A program made the translations under genes and the position numbers. From Pseudonocardia terrae (GTDB taxonomy: Bacteria > Actinomycetota > Actinomycetes > Mycobacteriales > Pseudonocardiaceae): a DNA stretch of 64,000 bases. The DNA is taken from positions 62,001 to 126,000 of the forward strand of contig NZ_JAJTTE010000016.1 in the NCBI RefSeq assembly GCF_021343995.1, given 5' to 3'. Below the pieces are notes generated by a model. It made no database searches, was not told the DNA's origin, and worked only from the letters and a program-made list of their open reading frames with translations. Of this stretch, positions 54,778 to 63,775 are shown in pieces. Position 1 is the stretch's first letter; each line of letters begins with the position of its first letter.

Positions 54778-55961
54778 GCAAGATTGAGAGACTGATCGCC
54801 GAGTTGTGCCCGAGCGGTGTTGAGTTTCGAGCGCTCGGCGATGTCGGACAGTTCGTGCGTGGTGGCGGCCTACAGAAGAAGGACTTTGTAGCCGAGGGAT
54901 TCCCCTGCATCCATTACGGCCAAATCTACACGTACTACGGGTCTTCGGCCTCCACGACTAAGTCCTTCGTCGAGCCCGCATTGGCTGCGATGCTTAAGAA
55001 GGCTGCAACCGGGGACCTCGTTGTTACGACCACTAGCGAGAACGTCGAGGACGTCTGCACAGCCGTCGCATGGCTTGGCGAGGGTGAGATCGCGATTGGG
55101 GGCCACTCCTGTGTCTTCAAACACACCCTTGACCCGATGTACGTCGCGTATTGCTTCCAGACCGAGCAATTCGAGTTGCAGAAGCGGAAGTTCGTCACCG
55201 GCACGAAGGTCAAAGAGATCAAGGTTGCCGACATCGGCCGGATCAGGATCCCCGTCCCACCAATAACAATTCAGAGGGAAATTGCGTCAGCGCTTGGCGT
55301 GATGGAGCAACTTAAAACCGAGCTTCAGGCTCAGCTCGAGGTTGAGCTTGGATGCCGCTCTCGCCAGTATTCATACTATCGCGATCAACTGTTTATGTTC
55401 CGCGACGCAGAGGCAGCCCAATGGGTTCCGTTGGGTGATGTTGCAATCAATCATGATTCTCGCCGTCGGCCGGTCACTAAGGCGGCCCGGGAGCCAGGTG
55501 AGATTCCCTACTACGGCGCCTCGGGAATCGTCGACTACGTGAGTGACTTCATCTTCGACGGGGACTATTTGCTGGTGTCGGAAGACGGTGCGAACCTGCT
55601 GGCGCGCTCAACACCGATTGCCTTCACAGCCTCAGGAAAGACTTGGATCAACAATCACGCACATGTCTTGGAACTTGCTACCTACGCCGAGCGTCGATTC
55701 CTTGAGTTCTATTTGAACTCGATCGACCTAACTCCATATATTTCTGGCGCTGCGCAACCAAAGTTGAACAAGGCGAATCTTAGTAGAATTCCAGTGCCAC
55801 AGCCGCCACTCGAGGAGCAGAAACGGATCGTTGGGATCCTCGACAAGCTCGAGGCCCTCGTGAATAACCTCAGGATAGGCCTGTCTGCAGAGATCGACCT
55901 GCGGCGCCGACAGTACGAGTACTACCGCGACAGGCTGTTGATCTTCAAGGAAGCCGCATGA
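54774..55961 (+). CDS. hsdS: Type I restriction-modification system, specificity subunit
   Basis: 395 residues with the two-half layout of HsdS. Target-recognition domain 1 (about 15-165) ends in KVKEIKVADIGRIRIPVPP. A conserved spacer helix with SRQYSYYRDQLFMF comes next. Target-recognition domain 2 ends in LNKANLSRIPVPQPP and is followed by a second helix with RRRQYEYYRDRLLIF. The two domains read a split DNA site. Some codons are AT-richer, as is common for exchanged hsdS genes. Confidence 0.96.
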   Translation: MSKIERLIAELCPSGVEFRALGDVGQFVRGGGLQKKDFVAEGFPCIHYGQIYTYYGSSASTTKSFVEPALAAMLKKAATGDLVVTTTSENVEDVCTAVAWLGEGEIAIGGHSCVFKHTLDPMYVAYCFQTEQFELQKRKFVTGTKVKEIKVADIGRIRIPVPPITIQREIASALGVMEQLKTELQAQLEVELGCRSRQYSYYRDQLFMFRDAEAAQWVPLGDVAINHDSRRRPVTKAAREPGEIPYYGASGIVDYVSDFIFDGDYLLVSEDGANLLARSTPIAFTASGKTWINNHAHVLELATYAERRFLEFYLNSIDLTPYISGAAQPKLNKANLSRIPVPQPPLEEQKRIVGILDKLEALVNNLRIGLSAEIDLRRRQYEYYRDRLLIFKEAA

Positions 55962-58900
55962 CTGAAGCCCCCGACTCCTCGCTCCGCTACGAGCCGATCG
56001 CGGTGACCGACGAGTCGACCGTTGTTGCGGCGTACACCCCGGACCCGGCAGAAGCGCAGGGGTATCAGTCTGAGGCTCAGTTGGAGGATGAGTTCATCCG
56101 GCTGTTGCAGTCGCAGGCATACGAGCGGCTCACGATCGCCTCGTCTGCTGACTTGGAGACCAACCTGCGTCGACAGTTGGAGTTCCTGAATGACGTCATT
56201 TTCAGCGACGCTGAATGGAGATGGTTCTTCGGCAACAAGGTCGCCGCGAAGAACGAAGGTATCGTCGAGAAGACGGCGCGAATTCAAGAGGACCCGATCC
56301 AGGTTCTTGCCCGTGATAACGGCACCAGCAAGAACATCAAGTTGATCGATAAGTCGAACATCCACAACAACCGCCTCCAGGTGATCAACCAGTACGAGGC
56401 GGTGGGGGAAGGCGGTGGCGTCGACCGGCAGCATCGTTATGACGTCACCATCCTCGTCAATGGTCTCCCGCTCGTCCATGTCGAGCTCAAGCGCCGCGGC
56501 GTCGCATTGAGGGAGGCGTTCAACCAAATCAATCGCTACCAGCGAGAGTCTTTCTGGGCCGACGCTGGCCTGTTCGAGTACGTCCAGCTGTTCGTCATCT
56601 CAAACGGCACTCAGACGAAGTACTATGCAAACACCACCCGTGCTCGCAGGATTGCCGAAGCCGAGGGTGGGCGGCGTGGCAAGAAGCAGACCTCAAACAC
56701 GTTTGAGTTCACATCGTGGTGGACCGATGCCGACAACAAGCGGATTGGCGAACTTGCCGCCTTCACCAAGACCTTTCTCGCCAAGCACACGCTACTCAAC
56801 ATCCTGACGAAGTACTGTGTGTTCGACGTCTCCCGCACGCTGCTGGTAATGCGGCCGTACCAGATAATTGCCGCTGAAAGGATTCTTCAGCGGGTCCTTA
56901 CGTCGACAAACATGAAAAAGCTCGGGAGCGTCGCCGCTGGCGGCTACATCTGGCACACGACTGGCTCTGGCAAGACGTTGACCTCGTTCAAGACAGCGCA
57001 GCTTGCCTCGCGGATGGATGGTATCGACAAGGTGCTCTTTGTGGTCGACCGTAAGGATCTCGACTACCAGACGATGCTCGAGTACAACCGCTTTGAGAAG
57101 GACTCGGTGAACGGCTCGAAGTCCACCGCCGAGCTCAAGCGGCAGCTCCAGAACCCTAACTCCCGCATCATTGTCACGACAATTCAGAAACTTGCCCGCT
57201 TCATCGAGCAGAACCGTGGCCACGAAATTACTTCGGATCACGTCGTTCTCATCTTCGACGAGTGTCACCGTAGCCAGTTCGGTGACATGGGTGCCGCGAT
57301 TCGCAAGGCGTTCAAGCGCTACCACCTATTCGGCTTCACCGGGACTCCGATTTTTCCGGAGAATGCTGGCGGCCGGCAGCTCGACACCACTGAGTCTGTT
57401 TTCGGTGAGCGGCTCCACACATACACGATCGTCGACGCCATTAACGACGGGAACGTGCTCCCGTTCCGTGTTTCCTACCAGAACACGGTTCGGGTCGCCG
57501 ACCACGTGGCTGACAAGGACGTCGAGGCCATTGACACCGAGGAGGTGTTGATGGCTCCGGAGCGCATCCGGCAGATCGTCACGTACGTCCTGGACCACTT
57601 CGACACGAAGACGATGCGTGGCCAAAGCTACAGTCTCGGGGAGAGGCGCGTCCGAGGCTTCAACGCAATCTTCGCCACGGCATCCATCCCGGCGCTAAAG
57701 TCCTACTACTCGGAGTTCGCCAAGCAGCAGACCGCGAGGAAGGCGGCGGATCGGTCGTACCAGCCGTTGAAGGTAGCCACCATCTTCAGCTACGCCGCCA
57801 ACGAGGACGAGGAAGCCGGCGGCCTGCTCGATGACGAGGCCCTCGACACCAACGCCCTAGACGGATCGTCGCGCGACTTCCTTGAGACGGCAATCGCCGA
57901 CTACAATGCGACTTTCGGGACTTCGTACGACACCTCCTCGGCGAGGTTCGAGAACTACTACAAGGACCTAGCGCGCCGGCTGAAGGAACGCGACGTTGAT
58001 CTCGTGCTCGTGGTGAATATGTTCCTTACCGGCTTCGACGCCACGACCCTCAACACCATGTGGGTGGACAAGAGCCTCAAGTCCCACGGCCTGATCCAGG
58101 CCTTGAGTAGGACCAACCGGATTCTGAACTCGGTGAAGGCCTACGGCAACATCGTTGCATTTCGGAACCTCGAGTCGGCAGTTGACGATGCGCTCGCGCT
58201 CTTCGGCAACCGCGACGCCCGGGGCGTTGTCCTGCTGAAGCCCTACCAGTACTACCGCTCGTCTTACGACAAGTACGTCCGCGAGCTTACCGAGCTGGTG
58301 GGGCCCGGCGAGGACCCCTTTGGCGAGGCGGCCGAGAAGAGATTCGTAGTCCTGTTCGGCGAGATTCTTAAGCTGCGCAACGTCCTCACGTCATTCGACG
58401 AGTTCGCCGACGATGACTCCCTGACTCCACGCGATCTGCAGAACTACACGAGCACCTACAACACGTTATGGGATAAGCATCGTAAACGTGCTCAGGTGGA
58501 TAAGGAGTCGTTTCTTGACGACGTGGTCTTCGAGATCGAGCTCGTCAAGCAGGTCGAGGTCAACATCGACTACATCCTCATGCTCGTCATGAAGTGGCGT
58601 GAGGCAAAGGCGTCCGGCACGGAGCACGTCAGGCAGGTCGCCGACATCGAGAACGCCATCGATTCCAGTCCGACGCTCCGCAACAAGCGCGACCTGATCA
58701 TGGACTTTGTCGACTCGATCTCGGTCAGCGACGGCGTCAGCGAAGATTGGCGTGAGTTCATACGCAAGCGCCGTGAGGCCGAGCTGGACGCCCTCATCGC
58801 TTCCGAAGCGCTGAAGGTTGACGAGGCGCGTTCCTTCGTCGCCGATGCGTTCCGCGACGGAGCGGTTTCGACGACCGGTACCGCCGTCACCAAGATCCTT

Positions 58901-59005
58901 CCGCCAGCATCGCGATTCTCGAAGAACAACAATCATGCCGACAAGAAGCGGCGGGTCCTAGGAAAGCTCGTCGAGTTCTTCGAACGCTACGCGGGGCTGG
59001 CCTGA
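55958..59005 (+). CDS. hsdR: Type I restriction-modification system, restriction/translocase subunit
   Basis: 1015 residues, ATGA overlap with hsdS. N-terminal endonuclease domain with RYDVTILVNGLPLVHVELKRRG (E176, K178). Then superfamily 2 helicase motifs: TGSGKT at about 335-340, FDECHRSQFG at about 433, and FGFTGTPIF. A C-terminal helical region binds the M2S core. It moves DNA past the bound complex and cuts far from unmethylated sites. Intact length for the family, so the system is probably active. Confidence 0.97.
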   Translation: MTEAPDSSLRYEPIAVTDESTVVAAYTPDPAEAQGYQSEAQLEDEFIRLLQSQAYERLTIASSADLETNLRRQLEFLNDVIFSDAEWRWFFGNKVAAKNEGIVEKTARIQEDPIQVLARDNGTSKNIKLIDKSNIHNNRLQVINQYEAVGEGGGVDRQHRYDVTILVNGLPLVHVELKRRGVALREAFNQINRYQRESFWADAGLFEYVQLFVISNGTQTKYYANTTRARRIAEAEGGRRGKKQTSNTFEFTSWWTDADNKRIGELAAFTKTFLAKHTLLNILTKYCVFDVSRTLLVMRPYQIIAAERILQRVLTSTNMKKLGSVAAGGYIWHTTGSGKTLTSFKTAQLASRMDGIDKVLFVVDRKDLDYQTMLEYNRFEKDSVNGSKSTAELKRQLQNPNSRIIVTTIQKLARFIEQNRGHEITSDHVVLIFDECHRSQFGDMGAAIRKAFKRYHLFGFTGTPIFPENAGGRQLDTTESVFGERLHTYTIVDAINDGNVLPFRVSYQNTVRVADHVADKDVEAIDTEEVLMAPERIRQIVTYVLDHFDTKTMRGQSYSLGERRVRGFNAIFATASIPALKSYYSEFAKQQTARKAADRSYQPLKVATIFSYAANEDEEAGGLLDDEALDTNALDGSSRDFLETAIADYNATFGTSYDTSSARFENYYKDLARRLKERDVDLVLVVNMFLTGFDATTLNTMWVDKSLKSHGLIQALSRTNRILNSVKAYGNIVAFRNLESAVDDALALFGNRDARGVVLLKPYQYYRSSYDKYVRELTELVGPGEDPFGEAAEKRFVVLFGEILKLRNVLTSFDEFADDDSLTPRDLQNYTSTYNTLWDKHRKRAQVDKESFLDDVVFEIELVKQVEVNIDYILMLVMKWREAKASGTEHVRQVADIENAIDSSPTLRNKRDLIMDFVDSISVSDGVSEDWREFIRKRREAELDALIASEALKVDEARSFVADAFRDGAVSTTGTAVTKILPPASRFSKNNNHADKKRRVLGKLVEFFERYAGLA

Positions 59006-59041
59006 CGGAACTGAGACCGGCCTAAGGATGTGCTTGACGCG

Positions 59042-60277
59042 CTACTTCGATAATGCTGCGTCGAGGAAGACGGCGGCGTCGGGGTGGAGTTCGCCGCGGC
59101 TGACGTAGGTGTCCTTGAGAAACTTGGCCTGACCCATGAGGTCGGCCTTGGCGCGGTCGGTCAGGGACACTTCGTCGTCGAGGATGGTGGCGTAGGTGCG
59201 GCGCCAGGTGTGGGGGGTCATCCAGTCGAGGTCGACCTTCTCGCGGATCCTGCGGACGCTGCGGCGGACGTTGGCGGGCCAGCGGTAGGTCGGGGTGCCG
59301 TCGCGGCCGGCGGAGGCGAAGAGGGGCCAGGACGGGTCGAATAGGGGGTCCTGGCGGGCGCGGAGCCGGGTCACGAGGAACTCGGGGAGCGGGACGACGC
59401 GGAGAGCCATGGCGCTCTTGCCGTTGTGGACGACGAGGCCCTTGCCCTTGATCGGGTAGACGTTCTGGCGGACGGCGACGACGGGGACTCGTCGGGCTTC
59501 GCCAGGGCCGACGATGCGGAAGCCGTCGAGGTCGAGGTCCATCCAGCGGACGGCGCAGATCTCGCCGATGCGCAGGCCTGAGCCGAGGGCAAAGCGGATG
59601 AGGTCGGGCATGTCCGCACGGACGGCGATCTGGTCGGTGTCGGTGAACTCGAGGAGCCGGCGGCGTTCTTCGACCGTCAAGCCGCGCGGGGGAGTGGCCT
59701 TGTGGCCGCGGGAGGTCTCAATGCGTTCGAGCTCGCGAACCGGGTTGGTCGGGATGACCTGGTTGAGGACGGCTTGCTGCATGACTCCTGAGACGATGGC
59801 TCGGATCATGCGGCGGGTGTTCGCGGCGTGCGCCGGGCGCTCCTCGTAGGAGCCGTCCCGGAGCTTCACCATCTTGCGGGCCGACTCGAGGCCAGCGAAG
59901 TAGATGTCGAGACGGGCGACCGTGCACTCGATGAGTCGGAGCTCGCCTAGCTTCGGGAGGACCTGCTTCTTGAGGCAGTTGGCGTACGTGTCGGCTGTGG
60001 AGTCGGCCCGGCGCTCCTGAATCTTCGCGAACCAGACCTCGGACGCCTCGCGGAAGCGGGAGTGCGAGCCGAGCGCCATCGCCTGCGGGGCGCCGCTGCG
60101 CTCACGAAGAGCGTCCTGGATCGCCTTCTGCGCGGTGGCCTTCGTGGGCGCCCAGCGGGACAGCTGGCGGGTCCGGCCGTCGAGGTCTCTGTAACGGCAG
60201 CGGGCGAGCCAGCGGCTGCCATCGCGGGTGACCTGGATCTCCCCGTGCGAGCCGAGCTCAAGCGGAGGTCGAGCCAT
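59042..60277 (-). CDS. Tyrosine integrase of the tRNA-Lys element
   Basis: 411 residues from ATG 60277; the frame stays open 27 codons upstream but that part is next to the tRNA terminator. It has an arm-type N-terminus (RDGSRWLARCRYRDLDGRTR), a core-binding domain, then the catalytic domain with R236 (GSGLRIGEICAVRW), H356 and R359 (TPHTWRRTYAT) and Y391 (DTYVSRGEL). All key residues are present. It recombines the element with the tRNA-Lys 3' end. A truncated sister copy is at 6888-7529. It converges on hsdR with 36 bases between stops. Confidence 0.97.
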   Translation of the reverse strand: MARPPLELGSHGEIQVTRDGSRWLARCRYRDLDGRTRQLSRWAPTKATAQKAIQDALRERSGAPQAMALGSHSRFREASEVWFAKIQERRADSTADTYANCLKKQVLPKLGELRLIECTVARLDIYFAGLESARKMVKLRDGSYEERPAHAANTRRMIRAIVSGVMQQAVLNQVIPTNPVRELERIETSRGHKATPPRGLTVEERRRLLEFTDTDQIAVRADMPDLIRFALGSGLRIGEICAVRWMDLDLDGFRIVGPGEARRVPVVAVRQNVYPIKGKGLVVHNGKSAMALRVVPLPEFLVTRLRARQDPLFDPSWPLFASAGRDGTPTYRWPANVRRSVRRIREKVDLDWMTPHTWRRTYATILDDEVSLTDRAKADLMGQAKFLKDTYVSRGELHPDAAVFLDAALSK

Positions 60278-60334
60278 CGCGTACCCCTCCCGGACGGGGT
60301 TTTCGTTGAGTTTCCGTTGAGCGGATCTCCGGGA

Positions 60335-60375
60335 AAAGCTAACAGGCCGGACCGACAACCGGTCTGACCTGCTAG
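60335..60375 (-). terminator. Intrinsic terminator downstream of tRNA-Lys
   Basis: Reading leftward, a 16-base hairpin (arms 60375-60360 and 60355-60340, 13 matching pairs, loop of four) is followed by TTTT at 60338-60335. It ends transcription from the tRNA before the integrase start. Confidence 0.65.
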
Positions 60376-60381
60376 TTTGTG

Positions 60382-60454
<73 letters not shown>

Positions 60455-60539
60455 ATGTGTTCAGTTGTCCTACCGGGTCCTGCGGTGTCCCTTGCGCGAC
60501 AGGCGAAACGCTATCAGGTGCGTCCTGCGGGCCGTGCAA

Positions 60540-60554
60540 GGGGTCCGGGACCCC
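60540..60554 (-). terminator. Short GC hairpin after tRNA-His
   Basis: GGGGTC-CGG-GACCCC immediately behind the tRNA-His 3' end, followed leftward by CTTGCAC and not a true T-run. Probably a weak terminator or processing signal. Confidence 0.4.
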
Positions 60555-60555
60555 G

Positions 60556-60629
60556 GGTGAGTGACGGGACTTGAACCCGCGACTTCCTGGACCACAACCA
60601 GGTGCTCTACCAGCTGAGCTACACCCACC
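60556..60629 (-). tRNA. tRNA-His (anticodon GTG)
   Basis: 74 bases including the extra G at position -1, with C as discriminator base, the identity pair for histidine. The acceptor GTGGGTG pairs with CACTCAC, the anticodon loop is TTGTGGT, and the T-arm contains GGGTTCAAGTCCC. CCA is not encoded. It lies just downstream of orn on the same strand. Confidence 0.97.
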
Positions 60630-60691
60630 ATCGAACCTCCGGGCCGCCCCGGCGTTCTGGAGAGAACTCTACAAGGTCGTGTCGACCGCGT

Positions 60692-61294
60692 TCACCGCGG
60701 GGGTGCCAGGGCGGCCGCGGCGGCCCTGGCCTCGTCGGACGTCGGTCCGGGGGGCTGTACGAACAGGGTCCGCCGGTAGTACTCGAGCTCGCGGATCGAC
60801 TCCTTGATGTCGGCGAGCGCGCGGTGGGCGAGGCCCTTCTCGGGCTTGGCGTAGAAGACGCGCGGGAACCAGCGGCGGGCCAGCTCCTTGACCGAGCTGA
60901 CGTCGATCATGCGGTAGTGCAGGTGGGCGTCGAGCTCCGGCATGTCCCGGGCCAGGTAGCCGCGGTCGGTGGCGATGGAGTTGCCGGCCAGCGGCGCCGT
61001 GCCGACCTCGGGCACGTGCTCGCGGACGTAGGCGAGCACGGCCTCCTCGGCCTCCCGCACACTGGTCCGCGACGCCCGGACCTCCTCGGTCAGCCCTGAG
61101 CGCGCGTGCATCTCCCGGACGACCTCGGGCATCCCCGCCAGCGCGTCGTCGTCGGCGTGGATCACGACGTCGACGCCCTCGCCGAGCACGTTCAGGTCCC
61201 CGTCCGTGACCAGCACGGCGATCTCTATCAGCGCGTCGCGGCGCAGGTCGAGGCCGGTCATCTCACAGTCGATCCACACCAACCGGTCGTTCAT
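60692..61294 (-). CDS. orn: Oligoribonuclease
   Basis: 200 residues, family length. DEDDh 3'-5' exonuclease: [12 protein letters not shown] carries the first D-x-E, followed by [34 protein letters not shown] and the final [19 protein letters not shown] with the H and D. It degrades di- to pentanucleotides to mononucleotides, including pGpG. Standalone chromosomal gene; tRNA-His follows it. Confidence 0.97.
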   Translation of the reverse strand: MNDRLVWIDCEMTGLDLRRDALIEIAVLVTDGDLNVLGEGVDVVIHADDDALAGMPEVVREMHARSGLTEEVRASRTSVREAEEAVLAYVREHVPEVGTAPLAGNSIATDRGYLARDMPELDAHLHYRMIDVSSVKELARRWFPRVFYAKPEKGLAHRALADIKESIRELEYYRRTLFVQPPGPTSDEARAAAAALAPPR

Positions 61295-61353
61295 GGCCCG
61301 CAGCGTATGCGCTGGCCCGCCGGTTGTCGTACGCCTGGTCTACGCTCCGCGAC

Positions 61354-62889
61354 GTGGGGGAGAACACGCTAAGCGCCGCCCAGGAGATCGCCGCCGGCTA
61401 CGCCACCGAGGGCTCTGCCCTCGAGCTGGGCACGGTCGTGGTCGACGGGCAGGTGGACCCGTCGGCGCGCGTCCGCATCCCGTTCGCCACGCTGAACCGG
61501 CACGGGCTGGTCGCGGGCGCCACGGGTACCGGCAAGACCAAGACCCTGCAGGGACTGGCGGAGCAACTCTCCGCCGCCGGGGTCCCCGTCCTGCTGGCGG
61601 ACGTCAAGGGCGACCTCTCCGGCCTCGCGCGCCCGGGCGAGGACGGGCCGAAGATCCAGTCCCGGGCGAAGGACACCGGGGACGACTGGGTGGCCACCGG
61701 CTTCCCCGTCGAGTTCCTCTCCCTGGGCGGGAAGTCCTCGGCGATCCCGATCCGCGCCACGCTCACCCAGTTCGGGCCGATCCTGCTGTCGAAGGTCCTC
61801 GACCTGAACGACACCCAGGAGTCCACGCTCGGGCTGATCTTCCACTGGGCCGACCAGCGGAACCTCCCCCTGCTCGACACCAAGGACCTCCGCGCGGTGA
61901 TCCAGCACCTCACCAGCGACGAGGGCAAGGCCGACCTCAAGGGGATCGGCGGCGTGTCGGCGGCCACGGCCGGCGTCATCCTCCGGGCGCTGGTGAACCT
62001 CGAGGCCCAGGGCGGCGAGGACTTCTTCGGCGAACCCGAGTTCGAGCCGGCGGACCTGCTCCGCCAGGTCGACGGCAAGGGCGTCGTCACCCTGGTCGAG
62101 CTCGCCGACCAGGCCGCGAACCCCAAGCTCTTCTCCACGTTCCTGATGTGGCTGCTCGCCGAGCTCTACGAGGAGCTGCCCGAGGCCGGCGACCTCGACA
62201 AGCCCAAGCTGGTGTTCTTCTTCGACGAGGCCCACCTGCTGTTCACCGACGCGTCGAAGGCCTTCCTCGAGCGCATCGAGCAGACCGTGAAGCTGATCCG
62301 GTCGAAGGGTGTCGGCGTGTTCTTCTGCACGCAGCTGCCCACGGACGTGCCCAACGCCGTGCTGTCGCAGCTCGGCGCGCGGGTCCAGCACGCGCTGCGG
62401 GCCTTCACCCCGGAGGACCAGAAGGCCCTCGCGAGGACGGTCAAGACCTACCCGGTCTCGAAGGTCTACGACCTGGAGGAGGCGCTCACCACGCTCGGCA
62501 CCGGCGAGGCGGTCGTCACGGTGCTGTCCGAGCGGGGTGCCCCCACGCCGGTGGCCTGGGCGCGGATGCGCGCGCCGCGGTCGCTGATGGCCGCGATCGG
62601 GGGGCCGGCCGTGACCGAGGCGGCCAAGGCCTCGCCGCTCTACGGCAGGTACGGCGAGACGGTCGACCGCGAGTCGGCGTACGAGAAGCTCACGGCCAAG
62701 ATCGCCGAGGCGGCCCCACCGCCTCCGGAGGCTGCGCCCGCGCCCGAGCGTCGCCGCGAGGAGCGGGAGGAGCCGGGCATGGTCACGCAGATCCTCAACT
62801 CCCCGGCCGCCAAGTCGTTCATGCGTTCCATGGCCACCCAGCTCGGCCGGGAGATCACGCGGGGGCTGTTCGGCACGCGTCGACGCTAA
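61354..62889 (+). CDS. HerA-like (DUF853) ATPase
   Basis: 511 residues from the GTG at 61354; a TTG ten codons earlier is also in frame. DUF853 pattern: AQEIAAGYATEGSALELG, Walker A AGATGTGKTKTLQ, VLLADVKGDLSGLA, Walker B KLVFFFDEAHLLF, and FFCTQLPTDVPNAVLSQLG. The C-terminal tail is Pro/Ala/Glu-rich and ends in basic residues. It is related to HerA/FtsK hexameric motors; cellular role not established. Confidence 0.92.
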   Translation: MGENTLSAAQEIAAGYATEGSALELGTVVVDGQVDPSARVRIPFATLNRHGLVAGATGTGKTKTLQGLAEQLSAAGVPVLLADVKGDLSGLARPGEDGPKIQSRAKDTGDDWVATGFPVEFLSLGGKSSAIPIRATLTQFGPILLSKVLDLNDTQESTLGLIFHWADQRNLPLLDTKDLRAVIQHLTSDEGKADLKGIGGVSAATAGVILRALVNLEAQGGEDFFGEPEFEPADLLRQVDGKGVVTLVELADQAANPKLFSTFLMWLLAELYEELPEAGDLDKPKLVFFFDEAHLLFTDASKAFLERIEQTVKLIRSKGVGVFFCTQLPTDVPNAVLSQLGARVQHALRAFTPEDQKALARTVKTYPVSKVYDLEEALTTLGTGEAVVTVLSERGAPTPVAWARMRAPRSLMAAIGGPAVTEAAKASPLYGRYGETVDRESAYEKLTAKIAEAAPPPPEAAPAPERRREEREEPGMVTQILNSPAAKSFMRSMATQLGREITRGLFGTRRR

Positions 62890-62930
62890 CGTCGATTGAC
62901 TTTCGATAGATACCAGTCGATACTCGACGC

Positions 62931-63410
62931 ATGATGGCCGAGCATCGAGCGGTGGCGCCGCTCCGGGTGTTCCTCGTGGTCCTGTTCGCGGTGCTGGTCG
63001 TGTTCCAGACCCTGTCGCTGCCGGGGCAGTGGGCGCACATGGCGGAGCAGTCGCCGGAGCTCGCGTACCTCCGCTGGCCGCTGACCGCCCTGTCGGTGTT
63101 CTGGGTGCTGTGCGTGCAGGTGGTGGTCGTGGCGACCTGGGTGCTCCTCGGCCGGGTGCGCAAGGACCGGATCTTCAGCGCGGCCTCCCTGGTGTGGGTC
63201 GACGCGATCGTGTGGGCGGTCGTCGCGGCGTGGGTGGCTCTCGTGGGTGTGTTCCTCTGGGTCGGTGTCGGGGCGGACGACCCGGGGCTGCCGATGCTGC
63301 TGTTCCTGCTGGTCGTCGGCGTCGCCGTGGTGGGACTGCTGATGGTGGTGATGCGGGCCCTGCTGCGGCAGGCCACGACGCTGCGCACCGACATGGAGGC
63401 GGTCATCTGA
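62931..63410 (+). CDS. DUF2975-like membrane protein
   Basis: 159 residues with four membrane helices (about 10-30, 48-75, 92-115, 122-145); the KDRIFS motif after helix 2 is typical of DUF2975. It is paired by a TGATG overlap with a small XRE regulator, a frequent arrangement for this family. Role unknown, possibly membrane stress or signal sensing. Confidence 0.85.
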   Translation: MMAEHRAVAPLRVFLVVLFAVLVVFQTLSLPGQWAHMAEQSPELAYLRWPLTALSVFWVLCVQVVVVATWVLLGRVRKDRIFSAASLVWVDAIVWAVVAAWVALVGVFLWVGVGADDPGLPMLLFLLVVGVAVVGLLMVVMRALLRQATTLRTDMEAVI

Positions 63411-63670
63411 TGCCGATCGTCGTGCGGATCGACGTCGAGCTGGCCCGGCGGAAGATGAGCGTCGGGGAGTTCGCCGACCGGGTGGGGCTCACGCCGGCGA
63501 ACGTGGCGGTGCTGAAGAACGGGCGGGCCAAGGCCGTGCGGTTCAGCACCCTGGACGCGATGTGCCGGGTGCTCGGCTGTCAGCCCGGCGACCTGCTGGA
63601 GTGGGTCCCGGCGCAGGACGCGGCGGACGAGAAGGCAGGGGACACGGCGGAGGCCGCCGAGCGGTCCTGA
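63410..63670 (+). CDS. Small XRE-family (YozG-like) regulator
   Basis: 86 residues. One helix-turn-helix fills residues 1-65 (ARRKMSVGEFADRVGLTPAN, FSTLDAMCRVLGCQPGDLLEW), followed by an acidic tail. The partner of DUF2975 proteins; the upstream stop overlaps its ATG. Confidence 0.93.
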   Translation: MPIVVRIDVELARRKMSVGEFADRVGLTPANVAVLKNGRAKAVRFSTLDAMCRVLGCQPGDLLEWVPAQDAADEKAGDTAEAAERS

Positions 63671-63775
63671 GGCCGTGTCCCCGGCCGAGCTCGTCCCGCT
63701 CGTTCCGTGGTCGTCGGACGGGCCGCCCGCCGGCGTCCGTCCGCCGCATCGTCGCGACGAGCCGGCTCATGCTCG

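Larger units (their letters stand above)
29849..60381. mobile_element. tRNA-Lys integrative (mobilizable/conjugative) element
   Basis: The right end is firm: a tyrosine integrase (59042-60277) sits next to the 3' end of tRNA-Lys(CTT). Inside lie an Xis-like protein, a VirD4/TraG-type coupling protein, a MobF relaxase, DUF2637 and DUF4913 proteins, and a prim-pol/DUF3987 replication pair, followed by defence genes. The left end is not fixed. I found no copy of the tRNA 3' sequence elsewhere in the window, so 29849 is only the first gene of the continuous run; the true end could lie further left or be a short att core. No mating-channel genes and no TraB-type FtsK translocase are present. Confidence 0.55.
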
